DNA of 46,746 bases from contig CACIED010000008.1 in assembly GCA_902585605.1 (NCBI GenBank), positions 1 through 46,746 of the forward strand, given 5' to 3'. A model generated the notes under the pieces. That model saw nothing but the letters and a program-made list of their open reading frames with translations, searched no databases and was not told the DNA's origin. Below, in pieces: positions 36,894-45,027 of this stretch. The translations under genes were made by a program, and so were the position numbers. Source of the stretch: an uncultured Alphaproteobacteria bacterium. GTDB taxonomy: Bacteria > Pseudomonadota > Alphaproteobacteria > HIMB59 > GCA-002718135. The stretch's first letter is position 1. Every line of letters starts with the position of its first letter.

Positions 36894-37121
36894 TTATGAT
36901 GGATTATTTTTTAATTTTTGAATATATTTTATAACATCATTATATTTTTCATCTGGAATATCTTTATAGGTAATACCAAAATGTTTTTTTACCTCTAAAG
37001 ACACATGAGCGTAAGGATTTCTTCCCTTTGGATGAATAGGGTGATCAGGTAATTTTCCTTTTAAAAAGTCGCCTGTTTCTTGAATTAGCTTCCAAATTTT
37101 AGATGCTTTATCTTTATTCAA
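36894..37121 (-). CDS. Small conserved protein of unknown function, translationally coupled to the C1B peptidase
   Basis: A 75-residue basic protein starting with TTG one base after the stop of the upstream peptidase gene (TAAaTTG), which points to coupled translation. I do not recognise it with certainty. Its second half, from NPYAHVSLEVKKHFGITYKD through the IPDEKYNDVIKYI stretch, resembles the pattern F-G-x-x-Y-K-D-I-P found at the end of phage antirepressor-type domains (ORF6C-like), where it forms a small helical C-terminal module. No N-terminal partner domain is present. Gln/Lys-rich helices and no signal or membrane segment suggest a cytosolic nucleic-acid- or protein-binding role, by inference only. 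Confidence 0.6.
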   Translation of the reverse strand: MNKDKASKIWKLIQETGDFLKGKLPDHPIHPKGRNPYAHVSLEVKKHFGITYKDIPDEKYNDVIKYIQKLKNNPS

Positions 37122-37122
37122 T

Positions 37123-38445
37123 TTATCTAGCTAAAGCGCCCATTGGATCCCAAGGTGCTAGTGCTACCGGTTCCATGTCTAAATATTTTAAAAGTCTTTT
37201 ATTTAGATATTTTTTATCAATGACAACTTCATAGGTATATTCATCAAACCATTCATCTGTCATCATCATATATCCTTGATTACCACTTTTTGTTCCCCAG
37301 CTATTTTCAATTTTCCATTTAGTTGAATTTCTTTTTTTAATATCCACTCCTGTTAAGAGCATGGCATGAGTCATTTCACTATCACCGTACTCTAAACGAG
37401 TCTGTTTATTCATCTTAAATGAAGTTTGGAAGACATTTTCATAGTCGTAAATACCCATATCAAGCACGCCCATATCACGACTAAAACGTTTTCCAACATC
37501 ACAACCAAACCATACGGCTTCATTATTTTTTATTGAGTCCATCGCAGATTTTTTTAATTCTTTAATATCTACATTTAAATATTTAATAATTTGTCCCTCA
37601 ACAACATTACCTAGATATTCAACTGTGTACATTGTATTGAATTTTTTATTGCTCATTGGAGCATGAATTAAGCAAACTTTATCTTTAATATTGATATCAG
37701 CATATTTTTTGCAGAAATCAATTGGCGTCATGTCTGAAATGACAATGTTTCTATTATCTTTATTTCTAGTAGACCAATTGATAACATCTGGTGGTTGACC
37801 AAGAAACATTGCTAGTAAATTATAAATTGTTTCCATCATTTCTTTTTTAAGAGCTGCAGAATTTTTTTCCGGTTTCTTTCTTAGTATAGAAGCAAACTCT
37901 CTTAATTTGTGCGTAAGAATATAATTCATAGCACCAGATTTACTGCTATGATTTGTTTCAGGCATCACATCTTTAGGTACCGCACCGTACTTGTTGATTA
38001 AGTTTACGAACATATCCCACTGTCCGCCGTCTTGCACTGGTGCTTTTAAAAGATGAGTTATTAGTCTGCTCTCATATGATTCATCTCTTGATTTGATAAT
38101 ATTCTCTAAAAAATAGTTTGCTTTCTCTAACTTATCCCAAAACATGAAATAATTTTGTGAAAACTCAAATGTATTTAGTTCAAGGCTATCTACAACTTGT
38201 AAGCGCATAAGATTTAATCCTGCAAATCCCCAACATCTACCTGATGCCATTTGGTTTGTTGCAGGTAGTTCTTTTTTTATTAGATTAGAAAAATTATGAT
38301 TGATTTGACTAAAGTTTTCCCAATTGAGTGCAACATTGGCTAAATCATTTTTTATTAATGCATTTCGTGAAGCTGTATTTTTATTATTTCTTAAAAATTT
38401 ATTTTTGAAAGTTTTGATAGTTGATAGAGATATATTTTTTACCAT
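37123..38445 (-). CDS. pepC: C1B-family cysteine aminopeptidase (bleomycin hydrolase/PepC type)
   Basis: A papain-fold cytosolic aminopeptidase of 440 residues. The oxyanion Gln is Q65 and the nucleophile is C71 in NQMASGRCWGFAGLN; the catalytic His is H360 in MTHAMLLTG and the Asn is N381 in WKIENSWGTKSGNQGY. The C-terminus EPVALAPWDPMGALAR keeps the tail that in bleomycin hydrolases reaches into the active site and sets aminopeptidase specificity. No signal peptide. Family members form hexameric barrels that trim peptides. The gene lies between topA and a coupled small gene, a context I do not know from other Alphaproteobacteria; acquisition by transfer is possible. Confidence 0.93.
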   Translation of the reverse strand: MVKNISLSTIKTFKNKFLRNNKNTASRNALIKNDLANVALNWENFSQINHNFSNLIKKELPATNQMASGRCWGFAGLNLMRLQVVDSLELNTFEFSQNYFMFWDKLEKANYFLENIIKSRDESYESRLITHLLKAPVQDGGQWDMFVNLINKYGAVPKDVMPETNHSSKSGAMNYILTHKLREFASILRKKPEKNSAALKKEMMETIYNLLAMFLGQPPDVINWSTRNKDNRNIVISDMTPIDFCKKYADINIKDKVCLIHAPMSNKKFNTMYTVEYLGNVVEGQIIKYLNVDIKELKKSAMDSIKNNEAVWFGCDVGKRFSRDMGVLDMGIYDYENVFQTSFKMNKQTRLEYGDSEMTHAMLLTGVDIKKRNSTKWKIENSWGTKSGNQGYMMMTDEWFDEYTYEVVIDKKYLNKRLLKYLDMEPVALAPWDPMGALAR

Positions 38446-38475
38446 ATTCTCTATTTAAAACTATTTCAGCTTAAT

Positions 38476-41001
38476 TCAATTCTTAACTGTTTTTTTCTTT
38501 TTTTTTAGACCCATTTTAGCTTTTCTTTCATCAATTAACCTAATGGCATCTTCTAGTTTTAAGCTATCAATTGTTTGATCACCAAGAATTGATGCATTTA
38601 TTTTTCCACATTTAACATATGGTCCAAATTTTCCATCATGAGCAGTAATATTTTTCTTTTCTGTTGGATGCTCTCCAAATGTTTTTAACGTAGCATTACC
38701 TCTCTGTGTAGGTTTAGCAATTAATTCAATGGCTCTTTCAAGTTCAATATCAAGAATATTATCTGTTTTTTCAAGAGCTTTATATTTTTTATCATGCAGA
38801 ATATATGGTCCGTACATTCCTATACCTGCGCTAACCGTTTTATTTGTTTCAGGATGAAAACCTAATTTACGAGGCAAGCCAAGAAGTTGGATTGCTGTGT
38901 TTAATCCTATTTCATCTGGTTCAAAATTTTTAGGAATAGAAACTCTTTTTGGTTTCTTTTCTTTTGTACCTTCACCAACTTGCATATAAAATCCATAAGG
39001 GCCTTTTCGAAGAGTAATCATTTCACCTGTTTCTGGATAAATACCAATTTCTTTTGGTCCACTAAGTGCAGCGCCATCTTTATCGTTTAATTGGTTAAAT
39101 TGAACTGTATATTTGCAATCGGGATAATTAGAGCAACCAATAAATCCTCCAAACTTTCCAACTTTAATCCCCAATCTTCCATTATCACACGTTGGACATT
39201 TCCTTTTTTCATCTGAACCATTTGGTGGAAAGAAATGTGGACCTAATGCTTCATCTAGAACATCAATAACCTCTCTGTTAGACTTACCTACGGTTTCATC
39301 ACAAAGTTGTTTAAAAGTTTCCCAAAATTTTCTTAAAACCTCTTTCCAATCAAGTTTACCATCAGAAATTTCATCAAGTTGATTTTCAAGATCAGCGGTA
39401 AAATCGTATTCCACATATTGATTGAAATATTTTTCTAAAAATATTGATACTATTCGCCCTCGATCATGAGGATTAAAACGTTTTTTATCTAAAATTACAT
39501 AATCTCTATCTTGTAGAACCTTAATAATAGAAGCGTAAGTAGATGGTCTACCAATGCCAAGTTCTTCAAGTTTCTTTACTAAGCTTGCTTCAGTATAACG
39601 AGGAGGAGGGGAAGTAAAATGTTGTGTCTTTTCTACCTCTGTTAAATTTAAACTTTCTCCTTCACTCATGGCAGGAAGAATTGTTTCTTTTTCTTCATCT
39701 TTATCATCATCTTTAGCTTCTTGATAAACTTTGTACATCCCAGGAAACTTAATTGTTGATCCATTTGCTCGTAAAACAATTTTTTTATCTTCGTTTGTAA
39801 TATCAACAGCTACTTGATCTAATACAGCACTCGCCATTTGTGAACTTACCGCTCTTTGCCAAATAATTTCATATAGCTTATATTCTTCTAAGGTAATGTA
39901 TTGTTTTATATCTTTTGGTGTTAGGTAAATATTTGTTGGCCTAATACATTCATGTGCTTCTTGGGCATTTTTCGCCTTAGATTTATAAACTCTTGGCGAT
40001 TCTGGTAAATAGTTTGCACCATAATTATCAGTAACAAAACCTCGAACTTGGTTAATGGCTTCTTTTGACATGACGACACTGTCTGTACGCATATAAGTTA
40101 TTAAGCCAGTTGTTTCTCCTTTAATGTCTGTTCCTTCATAAAGGCGTTGAGCTGTGCGCATTGTTTGACTCGCACTAAGACCAAGTTTACGACTAGACTC
40201 AATTTGCATTGTAGATGTAGTAAAAGCAGGGTAGGGATTTCTTCTAGCTTCTTTTTTGGTAATATTTCCAACAGTGAAAGTAGAATTTTTAATATCAGTA
40301 AAAATTTTTGTCGCTTCACTCTCATTTTTAATATCAAGTTTATCTACTTTATTTCCATCATAAACTGTAAGTCTGGAATTAATAATTTTATCTTCTTTAT
40401 TTCTAAACTCGCCTTGTAAAGACCAATATTCCTGTGGAATAAATTTTTCTATTTCAAGTTCTCTCTCACTAATTATTCTTAAGGCTACAGATTGAACTCT
40501 ACCCGCTGATTTTGAACCTGGTAACTTTCTCCATAGCACTGGAGAAAGTGTAAAACCAACAAGAAAATCTAAAGCTCTTCTTGCAAGATAAGCATTTACT
40601 AAATTTTCATCTATTTCTCTTGGTTCTTTAAGACTATCAAGAACTGCATTTTTTGTAATTTCATTGAATGTAACTCGGTGAATATTTAATTTTGAAAGTG
40701 ATGAATTATCTCTAAGTAGTTTTTCTACATGCCAAGCTATGGCTTCACCTTCACGGTCGGGGTCAGTCGCTAGATATAAATTTTCAGATTTTTTTGCAGC
40801 ATCTGTTATTTCTTTTATCACTTTTTTTCCACGATCACTGGTTTCCCATTTCATTTGAAAATCATTTTCAGTATCTATCGCATCATTTTTTGCTGATAAA
40901 TCTCGGACATGTCCAACAGATGCGAGAACTTTAAAGTCAGAGCCTAAATATTTATTAATAGACTTTGCCTTCGATGGTGATTCAACAATTAATACATTCA
41001 T
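38476..41001 (-). CDS. topA: DNA topoisomerase I
   Basis: Type IA topoisomerase that relaxes negative supercoils. From the ATG at 41001 it has 841 residues: TOPRIM domain (NVLIVESPSKAKSI at the start, ATDPDREGEAIAWH near 78-91), core domains with the catalytic Tyr Y303 in LITYMRTDSV, one four-cysteine zinc element (KRKCPTCDNGRLG to GCSNYPDCKY), then C-terminal TOPRIM-C repeats (GPYGFYMQVGEG, GMYGPYILHD, GKFGPYVKCG) and a Lys-rich tail. ATG 41016 is in frame 5 codons upstream, but the family starts at the later Met. A TTGACG on this strand (41042-41037) could be a -35 box. Confidence 0.96.
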   Translation of the reverse strand: MNVLIVESPSKAKSINKYLGSDFKVLASVGHVRDLSAKNDAIDTENDFQMKWETSDRGKKVIKEITDAAKKSENLYLATDPDREGEAIAWHVEKLLRDNSSLSKLNIHRVTFNEITKNAVLDSLKEPREIDENLVNAYLARRALDFLVGFTLSPVLWRKLPGSKSAGRVQSVALRIISERELEIEKFIPQEYWSLQGEFRNKEDKIINSRLTVYDGNKVDKLDIKNESEATKIFTDIKNSTFTVGNITKKEARRNPYPAFTTSTMQIESSRKLGLSASQTMRTAQRLYEGTDIKGETTGLITYMRTDSVVMSKEAINQVRGFVTDNYGANYLPESPRVYKSKAKNAQEAHECIRPTNIYLTPKDIKQYITLEEYKLYEIIWQRAVSSQMASAVLDQVAVDITNEDKKIVLRANGSTIKFPGMYKVYQEAKDDDKDEEKETILPAMSEGESLNLTEVEKTQHFTSPPPRYTEASLVKKLEELGIGRPSTYASIIKVLQDRDYVILDKKRFNPHDRGRIVSIFLEKYFNQYVEYDFTADLENQLDEISDGKLDWKEVLRKFWETFKQLCDETVGKSNREVIDVLDEALGPHFFPPNGSDEKRKCPTCDNGRLGIKVGKFGGFIGCSNYPDCKYTVQFNQLNDKDGAALSGPKEIGIYPETGEMITLRKGPYGFYMQVGEGTKEKKPKRVSIPKNFEPDEIGLNTAIQLLGLPRKLGFHPETNKTVSAGIGMYGPYILHDKKYKALEKTDNILDIELERAIELIAKPTQRGNATLKTFGEHPTEKKNITAHDGKFGPYVKCGKINASILGDQTIDSLKLEDAIRLIDERKAKMGLKKKKKTVKN

Positions 41002-41048
41002 AAATTTTGGCCCCAAATTTCAGTTTAAAGATAATTCGTCAAGAAATT

Positions 41049-41072
41049 TTAAAAAAAAGTATATTTTTACTT
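41049..41072 (-). terminator. Intrinsic terminator after plsY
   Basis: On the leftward strand AAGTA and TACTT (41057-41072) pair around a six-base loop and run straight into a stretch of T residues. The hairpin begins within the plsY stop codon. It would separate the ruvX-pyrB-plsY unit from topA. The stem is short. Confidence 0.4.
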
Positions 41073-41672
41073 GGATAATTTAATTTTACTTTCAGTTTTG
41101 TTTATGAGTCTTTTAATGTTTTCTGTGTGTTTAAGATAAATAATTAAAGTTAAATAAGTAAAGAAAATTAGAACATTAAAATTAAAATTAATAAATATAT
41201 AATAAGCTGGAGCTACTAAAATTCCAATTAAAGATCCAAGAGAAGAGTATTTACTTACAAAAGCAGTAACAAGCCATACTAGTAAAAATAAAATTGCAAT
41301 GTAAGGATTAAAACCAAATAAAAAGCCAATATACGTTGCAACACCTTTTCCACCTTTGAATTTTAGCCAAACAGGATAGATATGACCTAATATGGCAAAG
41401 TGACAGAGAAGTATTTTATTCAATAAAGAAATATCTTGAAAATACATTTGTAAAATGAGGAATGGAAGAAAGCCTTTAAAAATATCAAAACAAAGAACAA
41501 TGAATGCTACAAATTTATTTCCTGTTCTTAAAACATTTGTTGCACCTACATTTCCAGAACCAAACTTTCTAATATCCCCCAAGCCAAATAATTTTGTAAA
41601 AATCAATGCAAAGGGTAATGATCCTATTACATAAAACAATATGATTAATGATAAACTACTTACTAAAGTCAT
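41067..41672 (-). CDS. plsY: Glycerol-3-phosphate acyltransferase PlsY
   Basis: PlsY transfers the acyl group from acyl-phosphate to glycerol 3-phosphate, the first step of phospholipid synthesis. The 201-residue membrane protein has several hydrophobic helices and the family motifs GSLPFALIFTKLFG (near 17-30), GSGNVGATNVLRTGN (about 38-52), GHIYPVWLKFKGGKGVAT (about 96-113) and a basic tail. Its start overlaps the end of pyrB by 17 bases. plsY usually sits with pyrC and dprA between pyrB and topA in Alphaproteobacteria; those two are missing here. Confidence 0.94.
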   Translation of the reverse strand: MTLVSSLSLIILFYVIGSLPFALIFTKLFGLGDIRKFGSGNVGATNVLRTGNKFVAFIVLCFDIFKGFLPFLILQMYFQDISLLNKILLCHFAILGHIYPVWLKFKGGKGVATYIGFLFGFNPYIAILFLLVWLVTAFVSKYSSLGSLIGILVAPAYYIFINFNFNVLIFFTYLTLIIYLKHTENIKRLINKTESKIKLSK

Positions 41673-42801
41673 CTCTGTTTTTAATAATTAAGTCTAAGCA
41701 TGCCATTCGTACTGCAACGCCCATAGCGACCTGTTCTTGTATTAAGCTCCTGGTGACGTCATCGGCAAGTTTCGAGTCTATTTCTACACCTCGGTTCATT
41801 GGACCTGGATGCATAACAAAAGCATTTTTTTTAGCATATTTAAGTTTATTGTAATCTAATCCATACTTTTTAAAATAAGTCTTTTGATTTGGCATAATTT
41901 TTCCAACTATTCTCTCTTTTTGAATACGTAGCATCATAACAATATCACAATTCTGTAATCCCTTTTTCATTTCCGTATAAACATTCACAGGAAGCTTTTT
42001 TAAACTTTTTGGTAACCATTCCTTAGGCCCAATAACATTTATTTTTGCACCTAACTTTGATAGTATGATTATGTTTGATCGAGCAACACGGCTATGTAAA
42101 ATATCCCCGCATATAGCAATTTTTAATTTTGAAAAATTTTCAAATTTATTTTTTATAGTAAGTGCGTCTAATAAGGCTTGTGTGGGATGCTCATGACTAC
42201 CATCACCAGCGTTAATTACAGACGCATCTACTGTTTCTGAAATTTTTTTACTAATTCCTTCCTCTGGATGTCTGACAATTAAAACGTCAGGATTCATTGA
42301 ATTAATAGTAGTCATAGTATCGAGTAAGGTCTCACCTTTGTTAATAGAGCTATCTTTTACAACTACATTTATGAGATCTGCTCCTAGCCTTTTAGCAGCA
42401 ACTTCAAAACTTGTTCTAGTTCTTGTTGAATCTTCAAAAAAAAGATTAAATATGGTTCTTCCTTCAAGAACATTAATTTTTTTAATTTTCCTTTTATTAA
42501 AAGTTATATATTTTTTAGATTCATCTAAGATGTGCTCAATTTCTTTCTTGGTTAAATCAGCTGTTTCTACTAAATGAATTTTTTTAAAAATATTTTTACT
42601 TCTTTTTAATTTAATATTTGTTTTTGAAGAAATTGATGAATAATATTTTAAAGCTATTTTTTCTGCATCTTTAAGAATTTTTGAACCTGTCGAGGACCTG
42701 ATCGCCTTTAATTTTGGCAATTTCACTTTCATTTGCCAATATTTTGAATTTTCTCTTTTATATAATTTGATGTGTCCTGATTTAAGTAGCTTTGAATTCA
42801 T
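41656..42801 (-). CDS. pyrB: Aspartate carbamoyltransferase with an N-terminal recombinase-like arm domain
   Basis: The catalytic part (about 74-381) makes carbamoyl-aspartate in pyrimidine synthesis: FFEDSTRTRTSFEVAAKRLG (121-140) binds carbamoyl phosphate, HEHPTQALLDALT (204-216) and HPGPMNRGVEID (331-342) complete the site. The chain is about 70 residues longer than the usual 305-320. Residues 8-57, GHIKLYKRENSKYWQMKV then LPKLKAIRSSTGSKILKDAE, look like the three-stranded arm-type DNA-binding domain at the N-terminus of phage-type tyrosine recombinases (KR-x-NS-x-YW...R-STG...AE). No ATG, GTG or TTG lies in frame between residue 27 and the core, so much of the extension must be translated. 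It follows ruvX by 38 bases; plsY overlaps its end. Confidence 0.92.
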   Translation of the reverse strand: MNSKLLKSGHIKLYKRENSKYWQMKVKLPKLKAIRSSTGSKILKDAEKIALKYYSSISSKTNIKLKRSKNIFKKIHLVETADLTKKEIEHILDESKKYITFNKRKIKKINVLEGRTIFNLFFEDSTRTRTSFEVAAKRLGADLINVVVKDSSINKGETLLDTMTTINSMNPDVLIVRHPEEGISKKISETVDASVINAGDGSHEHPTQALLDALTIKNKFENFSKLKIAICGDILHSRVARSNIIILSKLGAKINVIGPKEWLPKSLKKLPVNVYTEMKKGLQNCDIVMMLRIQKERIVGKIMPNQKTYFKKYGLDYNKLKYAKKNAFVMHPGPMNRGVEIDSKLADDVTRSLIQEQVAMGVAVRMACLDLIIKNRDDFSK

Positions 42802-42839
42802 ATGTGTTAATAATGTGTAAGTGTGTGTAAACTAATTTA

Positions 42840-43298
42840 TTAATTATTTCTATATCTATCTAAATATCCTTGTAAGATATAAGCAGCCGATTGTTGATCA
42901 AGTTTACTTTTTATCTTTGTTTTACTTAAATCGGCTTTTCTCATTTCTTTAAAGATTACATCTGATGAAAATCTTTCATCCCAAAGAGCTGTAGGTTTTT
43001 TAAAAAATGTTTGAAGATTAATATTAAAATCTCTTACTAATTGACTTTGTTTGTTTTCCCTATTATCCAGGCTAATCGGCAGACCAAGAATAAATCCACC
43101 AATTTCATACTCTTTCAAAATATCTTTCATGATAATTAAATCTTTATTAGTTCCTCTTCTTTGGATAATTGAAAGAGGTGTAGCGATGATTTTTGATCTA
43201 TCGCTTACTGCAACACCAATCGTTTTAGTTCCTAGGTCTAGACCTACAAGTATTTGTGATGTATTAAGGCCATCGATTAAATTATTTTGATCATTCAT
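42840..43298 (-). CDS. ruvX: Putative pre-16S rRNA nuclease / Holliday junction resolvase-like YqgF
   Basis: A 152-residue RNase H-fold protein of the YqgF/RuvX family, which trims the 5' end of pre-16S rRNA. It has VGLDLGTKTIGVAVSD (18-33, with the metal-binding Asp at 21), the PLSIIQRRG segment, GFILGLPISLDNRENKQS, LWDERFSS and a final DQQSAAYILQGYLD with the last acidic residue. ATG 43298 is chosen over the frame-open ATG at 43337: the shorter form has normal family length and avoids overlap with the oppositely oriented gatC start. Confidence 0.93.
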   Translation of the reverse strand: MNDQNNLIDGLNTSQILVGLDLGTKTIGVAVSDRSKIIATPLSIIQRRGTNKDLIIMKDILKEYEIGGFILGLPISLDNRENKQSQLVRDFNINLQTFFKKPTALWDERFSSDVIFKEMRKADLSKTKIKSKLDQQSAAYILQGYLDRYRNN

Positions 43299-43315
43299 AT
43301 AATGGAGCTCATAAA
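43299..43315. promoter_or_regulatory. 17-base divergent gap with a palindrome that can act as ribosome binding site for both genes
   Basis: Between the ruvX ATG (43298, leftward) and the gatC TTG (43316, rightward) lie only 17 bases containing GAGCTC (43306-43311 region, reading TGGAGCTCAT). Rightward, GGAG is 8 bases before gatC; leftward, the same palindrome gives GAG about 9 bases before ruvX. Promoters for each gene must lie in the other's coding sequence, so their transcripts overlap head to head. Confidence 0.5.
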
Positions 43316-43603
43316 TTGAAGATTGATAAAAATACAATAAATAAAATTGCTCGTCTATCTAGAATAAAGTTAGATGATAAAGAATCTGAAGATTATATTA
43401 AGGATCTTAATTCCATTTTAGACTGGGTAGAGCAGTTAAATGAAGTAAATACTGAAAATGTAGAACCCTTAAGTAACATATCATCATCAATTTTACCTAC
43501 AAGAGAAGATGTATCTAGTGATTCTAATTCTAGTGATGAAATTCTTGAAAATGCTCCTGATAAACTTGAAGGTTTTTTTGCAGTACCAAAGGTGGTAGAA
43601 TAA
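43316..43603 (+). CDS. gatC: Asp-tRNA(Asn)/Glu-tRNA(Gln) amidotransferase subunit C
   Basis: GatC is the small stabilising subunit that wraps around GatA and GatB. The 95-residue protein shows the family pattern: DKNTINKIARLSRIKLDD near the N-terminus, LNSILDWVEQLNEV in the middle, NVEPLSN and the terminal FFAVPKVVE. The TTG start has a clear GGAG 8 bases upstream, one of the few good Shine-Dalgarno sequences in the window, and no ATG is available at the right place. The stop shares its last base with the gatA start codon. Confidence 0.94.
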   Translation: MKIDKNTINKIARLSRIKLDDKESEDYIKDLNSILDWVEQLNEVNTENVEPLSNISSSILPTREDVSSDSNSSDEILENAPDKLEGFFAVPKVVE

Positions 43604-45027
43604 TGTCTAAATCATCTTTGAAGGAAACATTAAAAGATCTCGATACAAAAAAAATATCAATAAGAGAATTAAATCAGGATTATTTAAAAAGAATTAAGGA
43701 AAAAGATAACTTAAATGTATTTATTCATTTTAGTGAAGAGAATGTTTTAAAGCAGATAGATAATTTAGAGAAAGACAACACAATAAAAAAATTAAAAGGC
43801 ATTCCGATTGCAATTAAGGATCTATTTTGTACTAAAAGTATGCCTACAACCGCAGCTTCAAAGATTTTAGAAAATTTTAATCCAACTTATGAATCATTTG
43901 TTACTCAAAAATTATTAGATGAAGGATCTATTTTTGTTGGCAAAACAAATCTAGATGAGTTTGCTATGGGCTCAGCTACTAATACAAGTTTTTTTGGAAA
44001 TACAATTAATCCCTTATCAAAAGAGAATGAGCCTTTAGCTCCTGGTGGATCTTCCGGCGGTTCTGCAGCTGCAGTTGCTGCAGATTTATGTTTAGGTGCA
44101 ACTGGAACAGATACAGGCGGATCAATTAGACAACCAGCTAGCTTTTGTGGTGTTGTTGGTATCAAACCAACATATGGTTTATGTTCAAGATGGGGTATAG
44201 CTGCATTTGCATCTAGTTTGGATCAAGCAGGAATTTTTTCTCATAATGTTGAAGATTCATCAATATTATTACAATCAATCGCTGGATTTGATCAAAGAGA
44301 TAGTACAAGTGCTAAAGTAGATATTCCAAATTATTTTGAAAATTTAGATGATGATCTAAATGGGAAAACTGTTGGTATACCAAAAGAGTATTCTATTGAT
44401 GGTACACCAATGGAAATAAGTCAGATATGGGAAGATGCTATCAAGGTTTTAGAAAAAAAAGGTGTTAAAATTAAAAATATTTCACTTCCTCATACTAAAT
44501 ATGCACTTCCTACTTATTATATAATTGCTCCTGCTGAAGCTTCTTCAAATTTAGCTCGTTATGATGGAGTAAAATATGGTTTTAGATCTGATGAAATTGA
44601 CTCTCTTGATGAAATGTATGAAAATACAAGAGCTCAAGGTTTTGGAAGAGAGGTAAAAAGAAGAATTTTAATAGGAACATACGTATTATCTGCAGGCTAT
44701 TATGATGCATATTATCTTAAGGCGCAAAAAGTAAGAAAATTAATAGCCGATGATTTTAATAAAGCTTTTAAAGAGTGTGATTTTATAGTTACTCCTACTG
44801 CACCAAGTGCAGCATTTCCCTTAAATGAAAAACAAAATGATCCTATAAAAATGTATTTAAATGATGTGTTTACGGTTCCTGCTTCTTTAGCTGGCCTACC
44901 AGGTATTTCCATTCCCTTTGGGAAAGATAAAAATAATTTACCACTAGGTATTCAAATATTAGGAAAACACTTCGATGAACAACAAGTTTTTAACGCTGCT
45001 GTATCCCTAGAAAGATCATATGAATAA
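43603..45027 (+). CDS. gatA: Asp-tRNA(Asn)/Glu-tRNA(Gln) amidotransferase subunit A
   Basis: GatA is the glutaminase subunit that supplies ammonia for converting Glu-tRNA(Gln) (or Asp-tRNA(Asn)) to the amide. The 474-residue amidase-signature protein has K72 in [11 protein letters not shown], the Ser-rich [16 protein letters not shown] (147-161) and the nucleophile S174 in [28 protein letters not shown] and the C-terminal [17 protein letters not shown] are also conserved. Length is typical. It starts on the gatC stop codon and its end overlaps gatB by 8 bases. Confidence 0.97.
   Translation: MSKSSLKETLKDLDTKKISIRELNQDYLKRIKEKDNLNVFIHFSEENVLKQIDNLEKDNTIKKLKGIPIAIKDLFCTKSMPTTAASKILENFNPTYESFVTQKLLDEGSIFVGKTNLDEFAMGSATNTSFFGNTINPLSKENEPLAPGGSSGGSAAAVAADLCLGATGTDTGGSIRQPASFCGVVGIKPTYGLCSRWGIAAFASSLDQAGIFSHNVEDSSILLQSIAGFDQRDSTSAKVDIPNYFENLDDDLNGKTVGIPKEYSIDGTPMEISQIWEDAIKVLEKKGVKIKNISLPHTKYALPTYYIIAPAEASSNLARYDGVKYGFRSDEIDSLDEMYENTRAQGFGREVKRRILIGTYVLSAGYYDAYYLKAQKVRKLIADDFNKAFKECDFIVTPTAPSAAFPLNEKQNDPIKMYLNDVFTVPASLAGLPGISIPFGKDKNNLPLGIQILGKHFDEQQVFNAAVSLERSYE

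Noticed and set aside
36050..38445. Prophage or genomic island around fkbM, the 75-residue gene and pepC
   Set aside because: No integrase gene, tRNA, direct repeats or phage structural genes; base composition appears similar to the flanks. Only the small protein has a phage-like pattern.
41002..41016. Five-codon upstream start for topA
   Set aside because: Topoisomerase I proteins begin at the Met just before the VLIVESPSKAKSI block; the earlier ATG is possible but less likely.
43299..43337. Longer ruvX reading frame starting at 43337
   Set aside because: The extra 13 residues are not family-like and would overlap the well-supported gatC ribosome binding site and start.
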